From Aphanomyces cochlioides (Eukaryota > Oomycota > Saprolegniomycetes > Saprolegniales > Verrucalvaceae): a stretch of 64,000 nucleotides of DNA. This document shows, one piece after another, positions 22,533 through 37,791 of the stretch. Location: contig JAHQRK010000009.1 of NCBI GenBank assembly GCA_019828595.1, positions 1,364,001 to 1,428,000 on the forward strand, given 5' to 3'. The notes beneath the pieces are model-generated. The model did not search any database. It was not told where the DNA came from and saw only the letters and a list, made by a program, of their open reading frames with translations. The translations under genes and the position numbers were made by a program. Each line of letters begins with the position of its first letter. Position 1 is the stretch's first letter.

Positions 22533-24446
22533 TTATACTTCAAACTTGTAGACGTATGTATATGCCGTCGAGAGCACAAAGAGGAGCATGGGCAAGGCCA
22601 GAATATTGCTAGAGCCTACAAGAAGTGAGCAAGAGTCAATGATCAGTCAGATAGGAAGGATGTACCCATTGAAGATATTTCATTTGTATTGTATTCTTCG
22701 ACGGCAAATTTGGCACAGCAGGCGAATTGGACCATGAGGGCGACGTAGACGCCATTTGTGTTGTATCTCGAGCTTGCATCCATGAAATCTTTCGCCACGA
22801 TACCAGTCTAGACAGAGACAATTGAGTCACGTATCGTAGCGACAGTACCATGGCAAAAGGAAAGACATCAATCGCAGAGTAAAAGACACCAGTGAGAATA
22901 AACGAGACAAATGACGCTGTGTGGGATTGCGCTCCGACGATCAATGCCACGAGGAGCATGACAACTACACCCGTTGATAGGACGGCCATAAGAATAAGTC
23001 TAATACCTCCAAACGACATGAAGAACAGTGTGACTTGCTTCAATCGAATTGCCGATGGGTTCTTTGGTATCAAGACGAAGAACGACAACGTCGAGAGGAA
23101 TTGGACAGCCGACTAGGAGTAAGAACTCGTCAACTCCTCGACAAGATTGAACACGTACAATGCCTTGCACGGCAATTTTAGCTAAATTCAAACCGTCGGT
23201 GTACAATGCGACTCCTTCAGGACTGCAAGTGATGGTCGTTGTGGTTTGAAGGCAGCCCAAGTAGACATATTCAGCCCACCATTTGTACTTTTGATTGTCA
23301 AAGGAATACCACGCCATCCTAGTGACGATTACGCATGAGAACCGCCGTGAGATGCACGTTAACACCATGTGAAGAACTGCAACAAGCAGATCATCTTAAT
23401 TTCAAGTGGTGCGCCAACAACGACATCCCATATTTCAACAAAGAAGCGCTCAAATGCAACGACACGCTTGTTTTCATGTTGAAGAGGAGCTTCCGGCTTG
23501 AGATCTAAACGACAGTTATACAAGTAAGGCACATTTCCAAGGCGATGCTTACAAATGGAGAACGCGACGGTGAGAACGATAGCGGCAACGACAGTTCCGC
23601 AGGTTTGCAGCATGACGGATTCTGTGATTTGGTCGCCGTAGACCACGTTAGATCCACCACCAACCAAAACCATCCCAAGGGCCAAGCCGACGCTGTGCCA
23701 CATGGATCCACAAGCGTGAGCATGAACTTGGAATTCTTTGGGGATTATATCAAAGATGCGACTGCGTAATCCAACCTAATTGTGAGGAGAAGGCAATCGA
23801 GTTAATGAGGATATGGAATACCTCAAGGGCAACTGCTCCCCAAACGATAAACGCGACATTGATTGTGAGAAGTAACAAGTGATCGCCAAAGATAGACTTG
23901 GATCCACCCAGAAGCATCGTTGATATGGTCAAAACAATCGTCGCAATGATCAACTAAGCGAGCAGGTGAGTATTGATGTCGAGTGGATGGGCGTACGAAG
24001 TGGTTGCGCCGTCCAACATTGGCAATGGATCGATCAGACGCTGCACCGACAATTGGAGCCATGACAAATGTAAGGACGGACGGCATGTATCGCGGAACAA
24101 AATAGTAGACTCCCATAGACGTCAAGTACGACGTCATCAATTCAAAGACTGAGTAGTGCAATGCTGTCAACCCAATCCACGGTAGCTGCAAGATCAAACT
24201 GACAGTGATAGGATGGTTCGACATGGTGATTGATGATTGACGGGAGTTGCGCTTAGCGTGACGAGTATTGTCTGTTGCAGGAGTACCATTGCTGCATCCA
24301 CGTCGAAAGCGACTGGCAGACCACGACGGTTCGTCCGCCTGCTGGAGCTCTTGGGTCTCTTGAGGAACGGTGTCTTGGACACATTCATACTCAGCTTCAA
24401 TGTGTGGACTCGACTCGTGGGAGCCCTTTGTGCTAGGTGTCGTCAT
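22533..24446 (-). CDS. MFS transporter, sucrose/SLC45-like
   Basis: Multi-exon membrane protein, start at Met 24446 (MTTPSTKGSHESS), about 540 residues. After a polar ~75-residue cytosolic N-terminus comes PWIGLTALHYSVFELMTSY, then APIVGAASDRSIANVGRRNHF, which has the G-x3-D-R-x-GRR loop of sugar-cation symporters. Further helices are TIVLTISTMLLGGS, HACGSMWHSVGLALGMVLV, VVAAIVLTVAFSI, ILMAVLSTGVVVMLLVALIV and a last one ending in the stop at 22533 (ILALPMLLFVLSTAYTYVYK). The QFFTW-MAWYSFD region matches the conserved tryptophan-containing helix 7 of sucrose transporters. Intron ends were read at each gap (about 42-48 nt). The substrate is probably a sugar, which is inference. The exact N-terminus is uncertain. 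Confidence 0.72.
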
Positions 24447-24974
24447 GCTTCTCGACGTCGGAGTTCTTCTCCAAGCTTGGTCTCGGCAGAGGTGCAGGCA
24501 CAATTAGAATCGTCATCTTCCAATCAAAACATTTCCATGTGGACTCAACAAAACCCAAAAGATCCATGGGTAATGATGCACCGTTCTCGATGGATGCGAT
24601 GCACGACCACTTCCTAGCTTTTCTTTCACCACGCGATCAATTCGACTGCATTTACCCCGCTGCCGGCAACGACAAACTGGACAAAATCGCACATTGAAGC
24701 TAAGATCTTGTGTCTTTACACCAACTCCAGGGAATTCCATGTGAACAAGGGGATCCAAGCCGGACATTCTCTTCCTTTTCTAGCACCGCAGTACTATTCT
24801 TACCGTCGGATTAAACATGTCCTCTACTCTCACCGCGCTTGACGCGCCAACTTTGGTGAGTTTAACAAGTCCAATACAAAAACGACCTTAACGCTGTCGA
24901 TAAAATGGAGCAAATGTATCATTTCATTGGTTGAAAATATTTTAATTATAGCCAATATTGTGGTTTTAATAAAA

Positions 24975-25212
24975 AACTGGAGTTGTGCGGAATAAATAGT
25001 GACGCAAGCAAATTGGCGCAACAATTGATGCATACAAATTTCAAGTGAAAAGAAATTGAATGTTTCGAACATGTTTTCAAACATTTAAAACGTTTGAAAT
25101 TACACTATTTAATGGTCATAATCGAGGGCAATATGAAAATGTTGGCGTAAACTTTAAATAGTGTATGCGTCAATTAATTGAAACATTTTCAAAACATCTC
25201 AAATTTCCAGTT
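24975..25212. mobile_element. MITE copy 1 (AACTGGA termini)
   Basis: A 238-bp AT-rich element whose ends are inverted: AACTGGA on the left, TCCAGTT on the right. A second copy with the same ends and long shared internal stretches (for example TTCGAACATGTTTT, AAACGTTTGAAATTACACT, and TAAATAGTGTATGCGTCAAT) lies at 59695-59924. No coding capacity. The target-site duplication is not resolvable by eye. Confidence 0.75.
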
Positions 25213-25725
25213 ACGACAATAACAATTTATTATACAATCGGCTAAGGAGCTTGCTGTCAGCAGGTTCTTTATGAAAGAGCTGCAAAATCTCGCTGCTCGC
25301 ATCAAGTTCTCAGTGTAGCTTATGACATGCTCCAAGCATATCAACGCGATGGATGGGTTTCTCCGGACAGTGGATTCGACTGTTTCAACACATTCGAATC
25401 GTTCCTGGCTCTTACCACCACATGGTCGAGTCAAGTGACACGGCTATGTTTTCCCACATCTCTCTCGGTCGCTGAGTCACGTCATTTTTATTTTATTACA
25501 ACAGCATCTCAGTATCAAGTGTCAAATTTTAAAAATACTTGCCCACATGGCAAAATGGGAATCTCCTAGCCATGGCGTGAGGTGAAATATACGCTTGCAG
25601 AGGCGGCACGGACATGACCGAGGCAAGCAAGCTCTTCTCGCTGTTCTTTTGTCTCTTAGAGCGACGAACAAATCTCGAGAGAAGCGGAGAGTACAACTTG
25701 TAAAGTGATATCTGTATGGACAAAG

Positions 25726-25735
25726 TATCCGGATA
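25726..25735. promoter_or_regulatory. TATCCGGATA site upstream of GH5 gene
   Basis: A perfect TATCCGGATA palindrome, 120 bp before the GH5 start codon at 25855. It is one of the recurring start-proximal copies in this window. Confidence 0.45.
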
Positions 25736-25854
25736 ACAAGACGAATTTGGAGTCACTTGACTCGCCTGTGAGTTACATGGAGGGTGACAAGGTCGCACTT
25801 GCTAGCAGAGCAGTCAATCTCCTCACATCACCCTCTCTCTGCACCGTCATCACC

Positions 25855-27991
25855 ATGCAAGGCAGCAGCCACAACGACGAGGAAGAAGTCACGATTTTCC
25901 GCCCTTCGGCTCACGTGGCTAACCGACCGTCAATGTCGGCTGACAACGTGCGTGACACTATCAGCGGTGGTCACCATCACCAACATGTGCGCCAACCACT
26001 GTCCAATGTGGAAGAGAATCGGGAAGATAGTCTAAACGGCTCCCAAACCAACACGCTTGAAGCTCTCAGGCGTGTGTCCTTGCCGCGTGAAGCCCAACGC
26101 GGATCGATTCTGATGCCACGGCCAAGCTCAGGTCACCATAATCATGTCTATGGTGGCATGCCATCGTCGCCGTCTAAATTTGGGTCATACCGCAACAGTA
26201 TGATGTTTGATTCTGCCCACACGGAAGAAATGGATACGCTTCCGAGAGAAAAGATGAAGCTTGTCAACGTCGCGACGCTAGAACGCCCCGAACGCCAGCG
26301 AGACTACAAGGGTCAACTCCGTCGATGGCCTGGTCTTATACTCTTGGCTGTGCTTGTTTGTGCTGCCATTGTTGCCATCACGCTTGGCGCTCAGGTACGT
26401 AAACCAACGCTTTGCCTTTTCCTAACTTGAGCGGTGTAGCAATCCCATACGGCTGCCAAAGCCAGGCGAGTGGACTTTATGGTCAAGGACCAGAAGCGTC
26501 GAGCCATCCAGGATGGTTTGGTCGACTCAGACACTCCGACTGTCGACGAAGATGGCCAAGTCAACAACCCCAAGACATATAGCAACACTGTTCGAAGTAC
26601 ATTCGTCGTTTGAATCCTCACTGAGCTAACTTGCTGGTAGAATGTGTACTGCCCGACTACCAAAGCAAGAACGGGAAAGTGGTTGCCATCGCCCCCAATG
26701 GAACAGAAGTTGTTGTTGGTATCAAAGGCACGAATTGGTTTGGCATGGAAACGTATGTCTTTGTCTGCTGCATTCAGTCATTGATGCTGATGGAACTTGT
26801 AGTGGCACGGCCATCCCATTCGGCTTGTGGCAAAACGACGTGAACGGCACAACGGTGTATGAAATCGCTTCTTTCTTGCACCGCAATAAATTCAACAGCA
26901 TTCGTCTCCCGCTCTGTGCCTCGTCGATCCTCAAGAACACTGTGCCTGACAAGCGCCTCATCAATCTCAACACGAACCGCGCTGTGAGCATCAAGAGCTA
27001 CATCGACTTGCTCAAGTCTATCTTGCAAGCCTTGGCTTACCGAGATATTACAGTGCTCATCTCCATGCATACACTTGTCACTGCTGGCGCGACGGGCGCG
27101 TGGTTCAATGCCGATGTGAGCGAAGACGACTTTCTCAGCGCCATTGATATCCTTACAAAAGAACTCTGCAATGACGACTACTGGAACGTCATTGGCATTG
27201 ACCTAAAGAACGAACCCAACGACTGTGGATGGGGACCTGCTGACAAAGCCAGCGCCAAGTGCGACTGGACCGTGGGGGCCAAGAAGATTGCCGACCGCAT
27301 GCATGCCGGATGCAAAAACTGGCTTGCGTTTATCGAAGGCAGTGCTGCTACTTCGCACACCGTCGGCACAATCACGTAAGTTCTGCTAATTGCAATAGAG
27401 GGCTCATGGGAGCTTCATCGTAGGTACTTTGACTGGTGGGGTGGTCGCTTGCAAGATGCCGACAAGGTCCCAATCAACATCAACACTGCGAACAAGATCG
27501 TGTGGTCGCCGCATTATTACACGACAGCTGTGACTCCCCAGCCGTACTTTTATGCTCCTGGCGTTATTGGCAGTGCTGACAAGGGCTATTCATCCTACGT
27601 CGAGCTCGACGACGCCACGCTCAAGGCCAATATCCACACAACAATGGAAGACATGTTTGGCTATCTTCGAAAAAAGCAACAGTATGCTATCGTCGTCGGT
27701 GAATTTGGCGGGCTCTACTCCAAAGACGAACATAAGCAGTACACGACGCGCCGCACGGTTGACTTCACCATCCAAGAGATGCTTCAAGACGGGTACTCGG
27801 GCGGATACATGTGGTCGCTTAATCCTGAATCTGCTTACGATTTCCCATCAGCAGGGCGCAAGGCATCGACGTCTGAAGGTTTGCTCCAGGACGACTGGCT
27901 CACGCCAAACAAGCTCTTTATGGATGCCATGTCCAACATGGATCAACTTCCCAACCTGCGCTCCTTTCCATGCTTTCAGAAAACTAATTGA
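25855..27991 (+). CDS. Membrane-anchored GH5 glycoside hydrolase (glucanase type)
   Basis: Five exons with introns 26395-26439, 26597-26640, 26753-26802 and 27376-27423; product about 650 residues. The start is MQGSSHNDEEEVTIF. Residues 1-155 are polar and disordered. A single hydrophobic helix (WPGLILLAVLVCAAIVAITL) at ~158-180 is followed by an extracellular catalytic domain, i.e. a type II membrane topology. The GH5 fold is marked by IKGTNWFGMETG, NKFNSIRLPLC, the acid/base Glu in GIDLKNEPN, the SPHYY strand and the nucleophile Glu in VVGEFGG. Both catalytic glutamates are present. Oomycete GH5 enzymes of this kind remodel the cell-wall beta-glucan or attack host polysaccharide; which applies here is not visible. 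Confidence 0.9.
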
Positions 27992-28527
27992 AAGAATGCA
28001 CTTGTTTATTACTCCAAATTGAGCTCCATGCCCCCCACCCGCATTCCTCTGCTCGTACCGGCTACGTTTTCCAGTAGCGCACTAAAGCTGCTTCATGTGT
28101 AAACTAGAGAGCGTGCAGAAAGATGCACACCGTGGCAGACACATTGAAAGCTGCTCAATTTACCAGGGGGGGGGCGGCGCAGGGGGCCAGGCCAGGCAAT
28201 GTGTTAATTGTAGATTTTTCCTGTAGAAAGTGCGTAATGGGTTGTCCGTCATGCTCTTCAAGGTATCTCCACCTCATTTCCAAGACAGAAGCAAACGAAA
28301 AACAGGGAAATTCACGCGAAAGGTGCGGTGCTCCCATGTCAACGTGCAAATAACCTTCGAGGCTGAATCGACGACCGGCCGGGTGGAATTACACATGTAA
28401 CACACTAAGTAAATATTTCTCGGAAGCAAAATGTCGATGCCATTCGTCTCGAATCCAGCAGCTGTATGGCTTCAAGAGCGGGACTTTCCCGACATGCGCC
28501 CCTTGTACCGTACAGGCAGTGAGAACA

Positions 28528-28602
28528 GTGTGTTGTCTGAGACAACACACAGAAAAGTCGCATCAAGGAGAGACAACTTGTCTCTCCTTGATGCGACTTT
28601 TC
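28528..28602. repeat. Two adjacent perfect inverted repeats
   Basis: The first hairpin has 10-bp arms (28528-28537 and 28541-28550, GTGTGTTGTC) around TGA. Two bases later a second has 25-bp arms (28552-28576 and 28578-28602) around a single C. The second is almost a continuous 51-bp palindrome. No gene overlaps it, and it is too long for chance. Confidence 0.85.
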
Positions 28603-28852
28603 AGTGCAGCCACAATGATAATACCACGACGAAAGGCATGATATCATGCTTCACACCGTCGTGTCTGTTCACTGCACAATCAACCAACAGAAAAACATTG
28701 TAATTATCGCCCACCACTCGCAGCTCTAGCAGTTCCAACACAAGCTCTCGTCTTGCTTGTGATCCTGCGATCGACGCGCTTTGATTACTCCCGACAAGAC
28801 AATCGACTGCTGCCGAGAGTGAACTGAAACGTTACAGCGTCCGGGTGCACTT

Positions 28853-28870
28853 TCCGGATACCTCCGGATA
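28853..28870. promoter_or_regulatory. Tandem TCCGGATA sites upstream of TKL kinase
   Basis: TCCGGATA at 28853-28860 and 28863-28870, 10 bp apart and about 235-250 bp before the TKL kinase start. Confidence 0.35.
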
Positions 28871-29102
28871 AACTCAGAATGCCCATGTATGCAAAGCCGA
28901 GAGAATCCGATGTTGGCTCATCATATCGTCACATGATGTCACGCATTTGGTCGTTCGATTGTACACTGCCACGGTATTAAGGAATTTTAGCTAATCAGAG
29001 TGTAGTTATGTTTTGATTTTGACCAATCAAATTGCTTCGTCGTGTTGTTTGTTTGCCGGTCACGCTTGTAATGCATCAACACAAATCAAATTCATGCCAA
29101 GC

Positions 29103-30730
29103 ATGAAGCTGGTCCCGTGGTTGATTGCGCTCGCTGTCGGCCCCGTCGCGGCGTCTGTGAGCCAGGGAACGTGCCTCTCCCTCACGACAGGCTCCACACC
29201 ATCTTGGGTGATCACAATCAACTTACTAGATAGTCAGAATACGCTGCTTACGAAGGCATGCCGAGCTACAGGAGACAAGACCGACTGCGACTCGTTCCCC
29301 GATGAAAAGAGCTGCAACCTTGCCCTCATCAAACCTGCGATTACAGTTAACATAACCCTGGATTGCAACCAGTTGCGCGCTCTTGGCTCAACCACTACAA
29401 GCGGTTTATGCCCTACAGTCGAAAATGATGTTGGAGGTACTTCAACCAAATCAACCAGCCAAGGTATTCTTGATAGTCTGGATGCATGTTTCATGAACTC
29501 TTCATAGACACTGGGAGTACAAAGAGCAATGCTGTCGCTTACGTCGGTGTGGGTGTTGGCGCGTTCATCGTCGGTTGTTTGATTGTCTTCTTTATTTTCC
29601 GCAATCGACGCGATCGTGGCCGTCGTCGGCTGGAAACAGAGATTGTTTTCGGCGAACACAAGCCAGAGGTGGAACCAGTTCATACGCGCCGAAGTTATAT
29701 TGCTCAATCAACTCGCACACCACGCAATGAATACACCGCACATGCCCCAACTCTGGGAGCATCCAGGACTCCTCGACGATCGGCTTTCGGTCAGCCTACC
29801 AACGAAGTGGACCAAGTCGTGGGCTTCCAACTGGACATGGGCGACTTGGAACTTTGGCGCATCGATGAGAAGGATCTGACATCCCATGAATTGATTGCCA
29901 AGGGTGCAAATGGTGAAGTGTGGGTTGGAGACTACCGTGGCATGATTGTCGCCATCAAGAAGAGTCTCCCTGCTGGCAAGTCTGCCAAGGACGTCCAGAA
30001 GTTCATCGACGAGATCAAACTCTTCACAAAACTGGACCATCCTCATGTGACCAAGTTCATCGGTGTCAGTTGGATTCGGCCGCGTGAAATTGAGCTCGTC
30101 ATGGAATTTATGGAGAACGGTGATCTGCGCAAGTACTTGGAGACATCAAAAGGCGTCCAAGGCCCCGGCGCATTTGTCTGGCCCGAGAAAGTTAGCATCA
30201 TGTGTGATGTGGTGGAGGGTCTTACGTACTTGCACTCTGTGGACATTATCCATCGCGATCTCAAGTCACGCAATGTCCTCTTGACTGCTGACCTTGGTGC
30301 CAAGCTGTCCGACTTTGGCATTTCCAAGGAGCTCACGAATGAAACAATGACTCAAGGTGTTGGTACCTTCCGATGGACCGCACCAGAGCTTATTGCTGGC
30401 GAGCGGTACACCGTGGCGGCCGATATTTACTCGTTTGGTGTCCTCATCAGCGAATTGGACACCCACGATGTGCCATATGCGGACTACCGTAACGAGAAGA
30501 ACCAGCCGCTCAATGACTTCCAGATCATGACACTTGTCCGTAAGGGCAGCATTCAGCCCCACTTCACGCATGGCTGTCCCGATTGGATTTACGACCTTGC
30601 GCTTCGTTGCATCTCGTTGGATCCGGATCTCCGACCCACCGGGCCTGAGATTTCGCACATCTTGCGTCAGCAAATGAAGGCTATATCCCCCGAAGGGAAC
30701 TCCAACTCCATCTCAGGCATGTTTGTTTAA
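29103..30730 (+). CDS. Receptor-like TKL protein kinase
   Basis: Two exons with a 44-nt intron (29464-29507) that joins TSQ to DTGSTKSN; about 527 residues. The N-terminus (MKLVPWLIALAVGPVAASVSQ) is a signal peptide. The ~120-residue ectodomain has several cysteines (TCLSL, ACRATG, DCDSF, CNLAL, DCNQL). A transmembrane helix follows (VGVGVGAFIVGCLIVFFIF) and a basic stop-transfer RNRRDRGRRR. The kinase domain is complete: GANGEVWVGDYRG, VAIKK lysine, HRDLKSRN catalytic loop, DFG, and TAPEL. HRDLKSRN plus the overall pattern place it in the tyrosine-kinase-like group, which is expanded in oomycetes. The ligand is unknown. An alternative start lies three codons upstream (29094). Confidence 0.88.
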
Positions 30731-32768
<2,038 letters not shown>

Positions 32769-33951
32769 GTCTTCGACTAGTGGGGGTATTTATTTGGACA
32801 AATGGGCCCTACTGCGATCGAAGCTTGAGTCACTGTCCGATTTCGTGCTCGATGTAATTTGCATAGATTAGACGTTGTCAAAGCTAATACAGCTGTACTA
32901 TGGTCATTTTCAAGTCCAGTAGATAGCCTTACTTGATGCGAGAGAGTTCCTATTGATACTTGCTTCTTCTGGAAAGCTGCTGGTCCTCTCACAATGAAAA
33001 TCGGAGATCAAACCACAGTTCTTGCTCAACTCGGGCACATGCCTCTGAACGTATGGATAGCTTGAACAGCATGACCTTCAGCTGTGCGACTGCCAACGTA
33101 AAAGATGTCTGAAGAATTTCAGGTATCAAAACTGTGAAATCCAATGGACAAAACGGAAAGAAAATGCGGCCAGGATGACCCCATGTCTATCGAGCATGAT
33201 TTCTTATGGACTTACAGCATCACGGAATCTATCTCGCATCGTTTGTTCGCAGGTGGTGTGCTCCCTTGGTGCCTCCACGAAGGAGTGAAGCATTCAAACC
33301 AGAAGAACGGAAAATGGTGGTCTCCTTCCATTCTATTGGATGATTCAATCTATTTTTAGCCGCCTCTGACGATGGACTTTCCACGTGACATATTTGGCTT
33401 CAGACCGCTTGAATGGTAGCTTCATTATGACAAAATCCACTTGGTTTGCCTTGTTGAATGTGCTTTGAAAGGTGACCTCCACCTTGTCGTGATTTGTCCA
33501 CGATGGAATGACTATTTTGCTCACTCTGTGACGGTCAAGCTGTCCATCCGTACTTTGCCACAGGCACCACGAAATAGAGCGCAACGGCCACACTGATTTG
33601 TACGAAAAAGCACTTTGTTTGATTCAGACGCCGTGCCATTTTTTAACGAGATTGCTGAGCAAGTGTTTCCCAATTTCCTCATGGCGATTGCGAAAGCTCA
33701 TCAACTACGCTGTCGTGTACTATGTCCAAGTAATTCGGCTACAATTCGCTAAAGATGACTGAAGCGACCTACACAAGTGCCGCACACAATGCGTAAGAGT
33801 TGTAAAGAGAGAATGGACCCAGTCAGGCAACATCGAGGCCAATGGGTCATTATTCAGCAAGTCCCTTTCGCCAAAGATTTACAGCATTATTAAGAAACAG
33901 GAGTGCTCATCCATACATGCAATACGCTTCCCCAAAGCTAGCTAGCTAACA
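32769..33951. other. Spacer between the inverted sulfhydrylase genes
   Basis: 1.18 kb between two convergent stops. On the minus strand 33640-33353 reads as a signal-peptide-like MARRLNQTKCFFVQISVAVA and, in a shifted frame, HRVSKIVIPSWTNHDKVEVT. This may be a broken small secreted-protein gene. It lacks a consistent frame and is not called. Confidence 0.4.
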
Positions 33952-35370
<1,419 letters not shown>

Positions 35371-35422
35371 TCAGAGAACGCAAAATCTGCACAATTGAAA
35401 CAGCCCCAACGGACCGAAGATC

Positions 35423-36332
35423 ATGGCAGGTCCCGTGCTCCATGTCAGATTCTTGGCCATTAAATGTGATTTTATGTAGATGAACCGATCGAACGCGTGC
35501 TAAAAGTGATCAACCAAGTCTTTGCCTTCAAGATCCCACCTCAAGCATCAGCAGCAGGCCATCGGTGAAGGACTTCAACACCAGATTCAATCCTTTGACA
35601 CGCAATTTGTAGAGCGGACTCATGGCCAAAGGATCCTGTCTGGACTGGAAGATTGGTGATCTCTGCGATCAACGATGCGACTCAAATTCAATTGCGAGAT
35701 GCTAAGACAGGTATGTCGATTTCGTGAATGAGGAATGGTGTAAATCGACCGTAGGAGCATTGTTTGCCGCATGCCCTATTTCAAAAGACGGACCCCCTGC
35801 CGTTCAAAAAGGTCGGCTTGAGTCGCGTTTGGAATCCCTTGACGATTTTATGTAGTCGTGGACAGCAGTCGTTACTTCGTCTTGCGACTCGTCGATGCGA
35901 AATCTGGTAACTCTGGAGCTGGTCGTCTTCGATGTCTCACTCTCGTCTAGGCCGTCATGCATTCATCGGTATTGCTTTTGAAGATCGCAATGACGCTTTC
36001 GATTTCAATGTCGCAATTGACGATCACCAAAAGTGCATCTCTCATCCATCGCCACATCCTAAGCATGTTGTAGTGAGGTCAAGCGAGAGGAGAATGCCGC
36101 GAACGAAGCCGTGACCAACCCAACTGTCTCCAAGGACTATTCCCTCAAGGAAGGCCAAACTATCAAAATCAAGCTCAATAATAAAGGCAAAGACGCGGAC
36201 GACGTCGGAGGCAGTGCGCCAGTCCAGCCATTGAGTGCGCCACCGCCAAGTAAACAAGGCGATACGCTCTTTTCCTTTGGCGCTTCGGCGACGCAGCCAG
36301 CAGAGGCGCCAAGCACGTGGGAAACCTTTTAA
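35423..36332 (+). CDS. NECAP: NECAP (adaptin ear-binding coat-associated protein)
   Basis: Seven exons: 35423-35429, 35480-35564, 35613-35710, 35755-35811, 35856-35906, 35951-36032 and 36074-36332, with introns of 41-50 nt. They join in frame to about 212 residues. The PH-like NECAP domain is complete: [72 protein letters not shown] and [20 protein letters not shown]. After it come the conserved [12 protein letters not shown] strand and a Pro/Ser-rich tail ending STWETF. NECAPs regulate the AP-2 adaptor in clathrin-mediated endocytosis. The first exon encodes only two full codons (MA), which a gene caller could easily miss. Confidence 0.93.
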
Positions 36333-36568
36333 GCTTTGGCTAAGCACATGGACATGTTGAGTCAACTCTTGCTGTCGTGTCAACAGGAGGCCACCAGGTT
36401 GAACTTGGTGCAACGTGTCCACTATGCCGAAAAGAGGCCAAAAATATCTGAATATTTCATCCAAATTTGGTGAAATTTTCATGATTTTCGTCGAAATATT
36501 GAAAATATCAAAAATTGGACTCTGGAATTCCCATCACTTTGCAACATAGTCTGCGGCCAACAAGAAAT

Positions 36569-37640
36569 ATGCAAGCGATCAAGGGAGTCCGAACGTTCTC
36601 GTCCAAAACTGTAGCTGGAATCACCCGTGTGGGCATGGTTGGTATGGGCCTTATGGGTCACGGCATTGCCCAAACAGCTGCGGCCGCAGGCTACGAAGTT
36701 GTCGCCGTGGATATGAACCAAAAGGGACTTGATGCTGGCTTGAAGCGCATTGAAGATTCCTTGGGAAAGATCCACGCCCGTCAAATTAAGAAGGGAGAAT
36801 TAACCCAAGACCAAGCCAAAGACCATTTCGCGGCTGTCATGGGACGTATCCACGGCACGGTCGACAAGAAGAACTTGGCTACTTGTGACTTGGTCATCGA
36901 GGTATTCATATTTGCAGCCTTAGGATGTGATATTCAAGGAAACCTTTGTAGGCCATCATTGAAGACGTTGAGATTAAGAAGAGCTTTTACAAAGAATTGG
37001 GTCAAATCGTCAAGCCTCAAGGCATTCTTGCCTCCAATACGTCGTCCCTTCCAATTGGCGACTTTGCCGGCAGCTCTGGCCGCGCTGACAAAGTTGTGGG
37101 TCTCCACTTTTTCAACCCCGTTCAAGTGATGAAGTTGGTTGAAGTCGTCAAGACGGATCTTACTGACCCCAAGGTCTTTGACCTCTGCAAGGAATGGACA
37201 CTGTCCGTCGGAAAGACTCCTGTGAGCTGCAAAGACACCCCTGGCTTCATTGTCAACCGGTAAAACATTCTTGACTCGGTTGTCTGTGACCTTATTTTCC
37301 AGATTGCTCGTTCCCAACATGGTCCAAGCCTTGCTCATGCTTGAGCGCGGCGATGCCTCGATGGAAGACATTGATATTTCCATGCAATTGGGAGCTGGCC
37401 ATCCCATGGGCCCCATCACTTTGGCTGACTACGTTGGCTTGGACACTACTTTGTTCATCATGGAAGGCTGGGTCAAGAAGTTCCCCAACGAACCTGCCTT
37501 TGTCGTGCCTGAAATTTTGCGACAAATGGTAAGCTCCAGCAAGTTGCATATTCCTGACACTTTCTTAGGTCAAGGATGGCAAGTTGGGCCGCAAGGTTGG
37601 TCAAGGTTTCTACAAGTGGAACGGAGACAAGCGTGCTTAA
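36569..37640 (+). CDS. HADH: 3-hydroxyacyl-CoA dehydrogenase, probably mitochondrial
   Basis: Four exons, with introns 36902-36951, 37260-37302 and 37529-37568 (50, 43 and 40 nt); about 312 residues. The first ~15 residues (MQAIKGVRTFSSK) resemble a mitochondrial presequence. The NAD-binding motif VGMVGMGLMGHGIAQ follows, then the catalytic region ASNTSSLPIGDFA and GLHFFNPVQVMKLVEV with the active-site His. The C-terminal domain has KDTPGFIVNRLLVPN, MQLGAGHPMGP and the final GRKVGQGFYKWNG. It matches short-chain 3-hydroxyacyl-CoA (3-hydroxybutyryl-CoA) dehydrogenase, which oxidises the third intermediate of beta-oxidation. Its stop is 152 bp from the convergent NmrA-like gene. Confidence 0.93.
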
Positions 37641-37791
37641 AGCTCATGTGTAATGCGTAAATATGAACACCCATGGTTCGATCGAAGTCAGAATAGTTCT
37701 CGTGGGGACAATGCACTGCATGGAGGCTACATTGCTCAAATAACCCTGAAAGACAAGAGGATTACACGAAACTCGATTGATTCAACGACAT

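Larger units (their letters stand above)
24447..25854. other. Intergenic region containing a MITE copy
   Basis: About 1.4 kb. The left 400 bp could hold a 5' exon of the transporter gene; an open minus frame at 24513-24767 is not supported by any family. The middle is strongly AT-rich and contains the 238-bp inverted-repeat element listed separately. The right part is the GH5 promoter with TATCCGGATA at 25726. Confidence 0.45.
27992..29102. other. Intergenic region with paired hairpins
   Basis: 1.1 kb between GH5 and the TKL kinase. It holds a G-rich tract near 28169, two adjacent perfect hairpins (28528-28602, listed separately) and two TCCGGATA sites (28853-28870). No supportable gene. Confidence 0.5.

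Noticed and set aside
33345..33593. 82-codon minus-strand frame between the sulfhydrylase genes
   Set aside because: Possibly a broken small secreted-protein gene, but the signal-peptide-like part is in a different frame and no splice sites join them.
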